Shown here: positions 3,956-8,362 of the stretch, one piece after another
Layout: each line of letters begins with the position of its first letter
How positions within the stretch are numbered: the first letter of the stretch is position 1
DNA from: Hydrogenoanaerobacterium saccharovorans
Lineage (GTDB): Bacteria; Bacillota; Clostridia; Oscillospirales; Ruminococcaceae
NCBI RefSeq assembly: GCF_003814745.1
Contig: NZ_RKRD01000007.1
Location: 1-8,362, forward strand
Direction: 5' to 3'
DNA length: 8,362 nt
Notes under the pieces: generated by a model
Told to the model about the DNA's origin: nothing
The model's input: the letters and a program-made list of their open reading frames with translations, nothing else
Databases searched by the model: none
Made by a program: the position numbers and the translations under genes

Positions 3956-4819
3956 TTGAATATTGCAAGTAGTTTTAGTGGAGTTTCTTCTTCGCTTTTA
4001 GCATTGTTTGGGCATTTGCTTTTTTTTGTTTTCAAGATTGTATTTTTGTTTGTTTTAGTTTATCTTTTTTTCTTTTGTATTTCGTGTAAATGTGTTCCGT
4101 TTTTTAAAACGGCTGAAAAGTTAAAACAGATAAAGATTAAAAATAAATGGTTTTGTTTTACTCTTTGGGTTTTGATTGACGTTAAAGAGTATAAAAAGAA
4201 TTTTGGTAAATTCAATATTTTTGGATTGCATCTATATGTCGGTAGACAACGTTCTGGTAAAACTATTGCTATGGTAAATAAGCTTAACGCAATTAAAAAT
4301 CGGTATCCAAATTGTGTTATTGTGACGAATTTCAAGTATCAGTACGCTGACTATATAATGACTGATTGGTTAGATTTACTAAATATACGCAATGGTGAAG
4401 ATGGTGTCGTTTTTGCTATTGACGAAATACATAGTGAATATAGTGCCAGTGATTGGAAAGATGTGCCTGATAGTTTATTGTCTGAAATTTCACAGCAGGG
4501 GAAACAAAGGGTTTGTATTCTTGCGACTACTCAATTTTTTAGTCGAGTTGCAAAACCAATACGCGAACAGGCATTTTCGGTGATTACTTGCCGTAATATT
4601 GCTAAACGTTTGATTATCGAACGAGAATATGATGCTTTGGAATATTCGGCACATGTTGACAATCCACTTGTAGCTGCAAAAAAACTTAAAACGATTAGTA
4701 AAAGTAGTTTTGTTGCTACTGATTATATTCGTAACTGCTACGACACATATGAAAAAATTAACCGTATGAGAGATAAGCAAATGAAATCTTATAAAAAAAG
4801 TATATCGGTGGGTGATTGA
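3956..4819 (+). CDS. zot: Zot/pI-family morphogenesis ATPase (287 aa)
   Basis: The hallmark gene of filamentous phages: an inner-membrane P-loop ATPase that drives phage extrusion. An N-terminal membrane segment (about 14-42, very Phe/Leu/Val rich) precedes a basic linker. The FtsK/HerA-like ATPase core has Walker A GRQRSGKT (96-103), Walker B VVFAIDEIH (151-159, D156/E157), and a sensor-like strand CILATTQFFSRVAKPIREQ (188-206) typical of Zot domains. The C-terminus is soluble and charged, with no second membrane helix. In Ff pI the ATPase precedes the membrane helix, so the order is inverted here. The TTG start (3956) has GGGGTGAG at 3943-3950 and fits one base after the previous stop. The gene ends one base before a 51-aa membrane protein. 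'zot' is used as a family name only; no toxin activity is implied. Confidence 0.93.
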   Translation: MNIASSFSGVSSSLLALFGHLLFFVFKIVFLFVLVYLFFFCISCKCVPFFKTAEKLKQIKIKNKWFCFTLWVLIDVKEYKKNFGKFNIFGLHLYVGRQRSGKTIAMVNKLNAIKNRYPNCVIVTNFKYQYADYIMTDWLDLLNIRNGEDGVVFAIDEIHSEYSASDWKDVPDSLLSEISQQGKQRVCILATTQFFSRVAKPIREQAFSVITCRNIAKRLIIEREYDALEYSAHVDNPLVAAKKLKTISKSSFVATDYIRNCYDTYEKINRMRDKQMKSYKKSISVGD

Positions 4820-4820
4820 A

Positions 4821-4976
4821 ATGGACTATGTTGCATTTGATAGTTCGTCAATCGAAGAATTTTTTTTGACAGTATATTGTAACCTCGGTAGTGCCACAAA
4901 CATTGGTTTATGGATTTTTCTTTTGGTGCTTGGGTTGAGTGCGGTGCTTGGCTTAATTTATGCGTTGGGAGGTTAA
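4821..4976 (+). CDS. Small membrane protein, paralogue of the 57-aa protein (51 aa)
   Basis: An N-terminal acidic section MDYVAFDSSSIEEFFLTVY precedes the membrane segment NIGLWIFLLVLGLSAVLGLI (27-46), which ends YALGG. It matches the 1774-1947 product at 12 of 20 membrane positions, so the two derive from one ancestor. The ATG follows GGTGGGTGA (4807-4815), overlapping the end of the ATPase gene. The stop (4974-4976) is three bases before the next TTG start, and that gene's ribosome site GGGAGG lies in its last codons. A minor coat or assembly role beside the Zot ATPase is inferred. Confidence 0.78.
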   Translation: MDYVAFDSSSIEEFFLTVYCNLGSATNIGLWIFLLVLGLSAVLGLIYALGG

Positions 4977-4979
4977 ACC

Positions 4980-6032
4980 TTGAAAAAGTTTTTTAGCTTT
5001 TTAGTACTTTTGGTAGTGTTTTTTTGTTTTTCTGTGACAGCGTTTGCGGTCGAACCCCCAAGGGGTTTTCACTATGAAAATGGGAAAACACATTTTAATC
5101 CTTTAGTGTTTAGTGATGATAAACAAGCAGAGATGCAAGCTATGAAAGTTCTTGCATCTTTTAGTAATGGTAGAAATATTATTGCCATTGTTGATGAAGA
5201 ATTTTTGTATATGTATGAATGTACTTATTATGACGAAAAATTACCAACTGCTAGAAATTATGTTTATCAAGATAGGATTGATACTTGGATTAAGATGGGT
5301 AAGTATGGTAAATCTTATTGTTTTAAGATTAGGGATGATTGTTTTGAATATGTGTCTAGTATTGCAGTTGAGAAGAAATATACCTTTGAACGTATGCTTA
5401 GAAAAACAATTTTAATTAAATTTGGTAGCTATGGTCAAGTGTTGACTGGTATACCTGGAGATTTACGTTATCTTATGGATTTTGATAGTGGTACGATTTT
5501 AGGTGATTATATACAATCTCCTAAAGTTTATAGTACTACAGAATTTAAAATTACTAATGATTTTAACAGTGAGTTGGACAAGTACAAAGTAAAATCTATG
5601 CAATTAAGTAGTGATGTAAGCAACGAAAGTATTGCAAAACGTGAGATTATAAATTTGTTGTATGAGGATGAAAAATTGAAAGGTATTGCTGATTTTACGG
5701 TATCTGAAAAAGATATAAGTTTTGTACGTTTTGTACCTCCGAAGAATGCGACTAAAGATGATGTAACCTTTAAAGATGGTGCTTTTATTGCTGATATAAC
5801 ATTGCATGTCGGTACTCTAACAACACAGATTAAAGGGGTGCTGGGGAGTATAACAGCATTAGAGTATAAACCCGCCTTTGATGGTAAAGCCCCATCAGCA
5901 GTTATAATGGCAAATTGGTTGCAGGCTTTGTATAGTATTTTAGTTCCTTGCGTTATAGTTGGTTCTGCACTTTATTGTATTTTGACTTGTGTAAAAATTA
6001 TACCAAGTTCGATTTTAAAGTTTACAAAGTAG
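4980..6032 (+). CDS. Secreted C-terminally anchored protein, alternative pIII-like tip protein (350 aa)
   Basis: TTG start at 4980 with GGGAGG (4967-4972). Signal peptide 1-23 (MKKFFSFLVLLVVFFCFSVTAFA, cut before VEPP). A large extracytoplasmic domain (24-310), rich in Tyr, Lys and Asp, shows no motif I recognise. The membrane segment (about 316-339) is followed by KIIPSSILKFTK. This C-terminus follows the major coat design (LVP...VKIIPSSILKF against ILP...IKLIPQILSKF), so the protein could insert among coat subunits at the particle end, as the pIII C-terminal domain does. Its signal-peptide DNA shares 18 identical bases with that of the 2250-3572 adhesin. Together the two proteins may divide the pIII role: anchor here, binding repeats there. 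Function is inference; secretion and anchoring are well supported. Confidence 0.75.
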   Translation: MKKFFSFLVLLVVFFCFSVTAFAVEPPRGFHYENGKTHFNPLVFSDDKQAEMQAMKVLASFSNGRNIIAIVDEEFLYMYECTYYDEKLPTARNYVYQDRIDTWIKMGKYGKSYCFKIRDDCFEYVSSIAVEKKYTFERMLRKTILIKFGSYGQVLTGIPGDLRYLMDFDSGTILGDYIQSPKVYSTTEFKITNDFNSELDKYKVKSMQLSSDVSNESIAKREIINLLYEDEKLKGIADFTVSEKDISFVRFVPPKNATKDDVTFKDGAFIADITLHVGTLTTQIKGVLGSITALEYKPAFDGKAPSAVIMANWLQALYSILVPCVIVGSALYCILTCVKIIPSSILKFTK

Positions 6033-6040
6033 GTGATTAA

Positions 6041-6505
6041 ATGCCTTTTACAAGCGAATTTTGGCATCCTCAAGTTTATGAGATGCCGAGAACTGTTCTT
6101 GATGGTTCTTCCTTTGATTTTTTTAGCGTTTTTGTTAAAAGTGCTATCAAATCAAGTTCGAGTATAGCTTTGATTATTTTGGGTGTTGTTATTTCGGTTG
6201 GATTGATTTCTGCTGTTATAAGTAAAATTGTTGAAACAAAAATAGCACCTATGCAAGCCGTTAAAAAACGTCAATTTGGCAGGCTTGTGAATAGTCTTGA
6301 TTTTGAACGAAATAAAAGCGAATTGATTGATGATAAGGTACGGAGCATGGAACTTAATCTTCTCGCTAAACAAGTATTTCGGCGAAAGCATCGTGATTTA
6401 ATACTTACGGATAAGTCGGAGGAAATGCAGTTAAAACAAGAGGTGCGCAATTTTTATAATTTTAAGAACGAAGAATATTACAGGATGCGTAATGATGAAG
6501 AATAG
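6041..6505 (+). CDS. Single-pass membrane protein with charged cytoplasmic tail (154 aa)
   Basis: A polar N-terminus (1-41, MPFTSEFWHPQVYEMPRTVL...) without a signal peptide is followed by one long membrane segment SIALIILGVVISVGLISAVI (41-60). A highly charged, helix-prone tail (64-154) has KKRQFGRLV, ERNKSELIDDKVRSMELNLLA and a final acidic/Tyr section. The many basic residues after the membrane segment place the tail in the cytoplasm by the positive-inside rule. It could be a partner of the Zot ATPase or bind phage DNA at the assembly site; pXI, the truncated pI product, is a loose functional parallel only. TAGGTGA (6030-6036) precedes the ATG. Its last 14 bases overlap the next gene. No family recognised. 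Confidence 0.7.
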   Translation: MPFTSEFWHPQVYEMPRTVLDGSSFDFFSVFVKSAIKSSSSIALIILGVVISVGLISAVISKIVETKIAPMQAVKKRQFGRLVNSLDFERNKSELIDDKVRSMELNLLAKQVFRRKHRDLILTDKSEEMQLKQEVRNFYNFKNEEYYRMRNDEE

Positions 6506-6947
6506 AAAACGTTTATTTGTTTTGTTACCTGTTTGTTTGTTTTTTTGCTTTTCCTGCGTTGCCTTCGCCACCGATCGGCACATTACGGATAGTTTTTTTG
6601 CTCCAATTACTGATTTTATTAAGTGGCTTTTTCTCCCCAGCGATAATTATTTTCATAATCAGTTACAAAAATTGAGTGAGTTATTTTATGCAAGGCTTGG
6701 TATTTTTACATATTTGTACAAGCTTATACGTGATTTTTTCGCAGGCTTTGCATCGTTGCCAACTTCGCAGTTAGTTTTTAGTTTGCCGGATGATTATTTT
6801 TTTACTGGCTTTAATGGTATGTCTGTAAATCTGTTAAGTACGGTAAATCCCTATGTTAAATTTTTGCGTGATGTGCTTAATGCATTTTGCTGTGTGACAA
6901 CAGCCGTTGTTACCTTTAAGCACATACAAGTTATGTTTAAGGACTGA
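6492..6947 (+). CDS. Secreted or membrane protein of unknown function (151 aa)
   Basis: A basic N-terminus MMKNRKR, a hydrophobic core and the cut site VAFA|TD (26) make a clear signal peptide, similar in its C-region to those of the two larger secreted proteins. The mature part is aromatic and amphipathic (FIKWLFLPSDNYFHNQLQKL, FYARLGIFTYLYKLIRDFFAGF), then a polar stretch NGMSVNLLSTVNP, and a hydrophobic segment VLNAFCCVTTAVVTF (128-142) ending in a short tail. It overlaps the previous gene; tandem ATGs (6492, 6495) follow AGGATG. This may be an envelope-crossing or tip protein, but no family is recognised. Confidence 0.7.
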   Translation: MMKNRKRLFVLLPVCLFFCFSCVAFATDRHITDSFFAPITDFIKWLFLPSDNYFHNQLQKLSELFYARLGIFTYLYKLIRDFFAGFASLPTSQLVFSLPDDYFFTGFNGMSVNLLSTVNPYVKFLRDVLNAFCCVTTAVVTFKHIQVMFKD

Positions 6948-6951
6948 TTCT

Positions 6952-7047
6952 ATGAGATTTTTTGATGAACGATTTTGTCTTGCTTTTGGTTTTATTTTTG
7001 TTTTGCTTATATCTTACATTTGGTTAAGTGCAAATGATGATGATTAA
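6952..7047 (+). CDS. 31-aa membrane peptide
   Basis: A charged start MRFFDERF, one membrane helix CLAFGFIFVLLISYIWL and the acidic end SANDDD. Size and layout match pVII/pIX-type tip peptides (32-33 aa in Ff). It begins four bases after the previous stop, with only a weak AAGGA (6939-6943) upstream, so it may depend on coupling. It is the last gene before the structured non-coding region. Support is modest because the frame is short and AT-rich. Confidence 0.55.
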   Translation: MRFFDERFCLAFGFIFVLLISYIWLSANDDD

Positions 7048-7109
7048 ATTAATGTACTTTTATAAATAAATAATGTAATTATTGTTGCCCCTGCAGGTGC
7101 GGGGGGTAA

Positions 7110-7150
7110 GCAAATATTGTTGTAAATCTATGATTTTCAATGATATTTGC
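7110..7150. repeat. Long hairpin in the origin-like region
   Basis: GCAAATATTGTTG (7110-7122) pairs with CAATGATATTTGC (7138-7150) over 13 positions with two G-T wobbles. After one T-T mismatch, AAATC (7124-7128) pairs with GATTT (7132-7136), leaving a TAT loop. It is an almost continuous 19-bp stem. Confidence 0.8.
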
Positions 7151-7170
7151 AGGGGGGACAGCCCCCCCTG
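7150..7170. repeat. G/C-rich hairpin
   Basis: CAGGGGGG (7150-7157) pairs with CCCCCCTG (7163-7170) around a 5-base loop. It shares its first base with the preceding AT-rich hairpin, so the two stack directly. There is no following T-run, which argues against a simple terminator. Confidence 0.75.
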
Positions 7171-7177
7171 TTGGATG

Positions 7178-7189
7178 AAGTGCGCACTT
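7178..7189. repeat. 12-bp perfect palindrome
   Basis: AAGTGCGCACTT is fully self-complementary. It could be a dimeric protein-binding site near the presumed origin, or the foot of the adjacent structure. Confidence 0.6.
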
Positions 7190-7280
7190 TGTTGTGCCCT
7201 CTCTATACTAGACATCATAACACAACTAACTCATTTTTGATAAACCGACAAGACCATAACAGTATAAAGGGTGTGTGTGT

Positions 7281-8153
7281 TTGAGTTTTTATCGGATTTA
7301 TTCTTACCCTCTCGCTGAAAGCCGAAAGTTCAAGCACATCTATTTTAAACGTGATAGGGTAATACTTGCAAAACGTAATACTGCGAAAATCCTCGAAAAA
7401 ATAGAGCACGAAACTAAATTGGATAATAGCTTAGTTCGTTCTCGCCGTATTATTCGTGATTTAATTCTTTGCAACCAGTTTGATTACTTTTGTACCTTTA
7501 CTTTTTCGGGTGAAAAAATAGATAGATATGATTATCAAGCTTGCAAGAAAAGGCTGACAAGGTTGTTTAATAATTATCAGCAACGTTATTCGTGTGATTT
7601 TAGATATTTGGTTGTACCCGAACAGCATAAAGACGGCGCTTGGCATTTTCACGGTGTTTTGTCGGGCATTCGGGATGGTGATTTTGTAGTTCCCGACACA
7701 ATATGGAAACATCCAAACAAGCAGTCGGAGGAACTTATACAAGTGCCGAATACAAAGGGTTATGTTGATTGGGCTTACTATTCAAAGAAGTTGGGGTTTT
7801 TCTCGTGTAGTCGCATCCGTCACTATGAGGCTTGCGCGAACTATGTCACGAAGTACATAACAAAGAGTTTGGAAACGATACAAAAAGGACAAAGGGTGTT
7901 TATGGCAAGTGCCAATTTAAAGCGTCCCGAATTGGTGTTTGATTGCGATGCCGTGCCTTGTGAGTTTGAGCCCGATTATAAGGACGATTTTGTTCAAATG
8001 GCTTGGGCGGGTGAAAGTTTTACCGTTGGTAAGTTTATACCCGATTGGGCGGGGGAATGTTGCTCTGAACTTAACGACGATGATTTTTACGAAAGTGATA
8101 TTGAAAAAGTTATCTTTGAACCATTGGTCGGTGAACAATTAAAAATTGGGTGA
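7281..8153 (+). CDS. HUH-family rolling-circle replication initiator (290 aa)
   Basis: Nicks one strand of the double-stranded phage circle and stays attached to the 5' end to start rolling-circle replication (the gpII role). The three HUH motifs are in order: strand FCTFTFSG (70-77), metal-binding WHFHGVL (121-127, His122 and His124), and the catalytic helix NYVTKYITK (187-195), with Tyr188 and Tyr192 as nucleophile candidates and Lys191/Lys195 nearby. Numbering is from TTG 7281, which is better spaced from AAGGGTG (7267-7273); GTG 7275 would add two residues. The C-terminal third is acidic and Trp-rich with no helicase domain, so host helicase is expected. The stop overlaps the ribosome site of the next gene. 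Length and motifs fit phage and plasmid Rep proteins. Confidence 0.9.
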   Translation: MSFYRIYSYPLAESRKFKHIYFKRDRVILAKRNTAKILEKIEHETKLDNSLVRSRRIIRDLILCNQFDYFCTFTFSGEKIDRYDYQACKKRLTRLFNNYQQRYSCDFRYLVVPEQHKDGAWHFHGVLSGIRDGDFVVPDTIWKHPNKQSEELIQVPNTKGYVDWAYYSKKLGFFSCSRIRHYEACANYVTKYITKSLETIQKGQRVFMASANLKRPELVFDCDAVPCEFEPDYKDDFVQMAWAGESFTVGKFIPDWAGECCSELNDDDFYESDIEKVIFEPLVGEQLKIG

Positions 8154-8166
8154 GGTGTTTTTAAGT

Positions 8167-8337
8167 ATGCGTTTGTTGGCTCGTTTGGTTAGATACATAG
8201 ATGGCAAGGGGTATTATTGTCCGCATTGTAAAGGACAGATATATTATTGGTTTCGATGCAATCGCAAGGCATATATGCAGACTGCTTTTTGTCCTCGATG
8301 CGGGCAGAAACTAAACTGGGGCTTATATAGCAGATAG
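8167..8337 (+). CDS. Small zinc-ribbon protein after rep (56 aa)
   Basis: Two knuckles, CPHCKG (18-23) and CPRCGQ (42-47), form a typical zinc ribbon separated by YYWFRCNRKAYMQTAF; the N-terminus MRLLARLVRYIDGKG is basic. The ATG at 8167 is preceded by GGGTGAGGTG (8148-8157), which overlaps the rep stop; an in-frame TTG at 8146 lies inside rep and is less likely. The gene is co-transcribed with rep and ends just before the junction inverted repeat and terminator. It may help Rep or control copy number, but that is inference. It shows no obvious identity with the other zinc ribbon (2074-2253) beyond the cysteine pattern. Confidence 0.75.
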   Translation: MRLLARLVRYIDGKGYYCPHCKGQIYYWFRCNRKAYMQTAFCPRCGQKLNWGLYSR

Positions 8338-8349
8338 TACGGTATGCTT

Positions 8350-8362
8350 AATTTCGCTAAAG
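8350..8362. repeat. 13-bp terminal direct repeat, right copy
   Basis: AATTTCGCTAAAG, identical to 1-13. The bases just before it, TGCTT (8345-8349), are complementary to AAGCA at 127-131 and lengthen the junction inverted repeat if the ends are joined. Confidence 0.8.

Larger units (their letters stand above)
7048..7280. other. Structured intergenic region, candidate replication origin/packaging signal
   Basis: About 230 bases with no gene, just upstream of rep, containing the densest secondary structure in the window. It holds a CCTGCAGG palindrome (7090-7097), C- and G-runs at 7088-7091 and 7101-7106, a long hairpin (7110-7150), a G/C hairpin (7150-7170), a 12-bp palindrome (7178-7189) and GTTGTG/CACAAC (7191-7196/7221-7226). 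CCCCTGCA (7088-7095) can pair instead with TGCAGGGG (7148-7155), closing the whole block. The G/C runs contrast sharply with the AT-rich flanks. In filamentous phages the origin and packaging hairpins lie in the intergenic region next to the initiator gene; that is the basis of the call. A rep promoter must lie near 7200-7270 but I cannot place it convincingly. Confidence 0.6.

Noticed and set aside
7204..7268. TATACT and TATAAA as -10 boxes for rep
   Set aside because: No acceptable -35 lies 16-18 bp upstream of either, and TATAAA is too close to the start codon.
7461..8138. Minus-strand frames opposite rep
   Set aside because: They are antisense to conserved HUH motifs, with no ribosome site or recognisable product.
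1..8362. tRNA, rRNA or riboswitch genes
   Set aside because: I saw no cloverleaf, no rRNA-like sequence and no known riboswitch core; the structured regions are simple hairpins.

Overview
The window is best read as one complete filamentous bacteriophage genome (inovirus type) from a low-GC, Gram-positive host. I infer a clostridium-like gut Firmicute from the AT-rich composition, the strong GGAGG/GTGAGG ribosome sites, frequent TTG starts and the absence of an outer-membrane secretin. The first 13 bases recur exactly at the end (1-13 = 8350-8362), and an inverted repeat continues across the join, so the molecule is probably a circle of about 8349 bp. No host flank, integrase or transposase is visible.

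Layout: nearly everything is on the + strand in filamentous-phage order. 676-972 is a small ssDNA-binding protein (pV role). 974-1750 holds a secreted membrane protein, the major coat protein and a strong terminator. 1774-2253 holds a 57-aa and a 26-aa membrane peptide (pVII/pIX-like) and a zinc-ribbon protein. 2250-3572 is a secreted, proline-rich, repeat-bearing adhesin (pIII position). After a long hairpin (3577-3645) come a hydrophobic pVI-like protein (3700-3954) and the Zot/pI-family assembly ATPase (3956-4819). 4821-7047 carries five further membrane or secreted proteins, probably the virion tip and envelope-crossing parts of a monoderm phage. 7048-7274 is a structured non-coding region, a candidate origin or packaging signal. 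7281-8153 encodes an HUH rolling-circle replication initiator, followed by a second small zinc ribbon (8167-8337).

The only convincing minus-strand gene is an XRE/Cro-cI repressor (188-427). Between it and the structural operon lie four 15-bp inverted repeats of the form GTAAC-N5-GTTAC. Two abut and cover the repressor's own promoter; two cover the -35 and the predicted start of an extended -10 promoter for the phage operon. This looks like a compact lysogeny or copy-control switch.

Likely working order: Rep nicks and replicates the circle; the ssDNA-binding protein coats single strands; the coat and minor proteins sit in the membrane; the Zot ATPase drives extrusion; the repressor shuts down the main operon. 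The less familiar parts are the operator array, the 12-aa adhesin repeats that vary at essentially one codon, a second secreted protein whose C-terminus resembles the coat protein, a duplicated mini membrane protein, and a large inverted repeat built around a bidirectional terminator at the circle junction.
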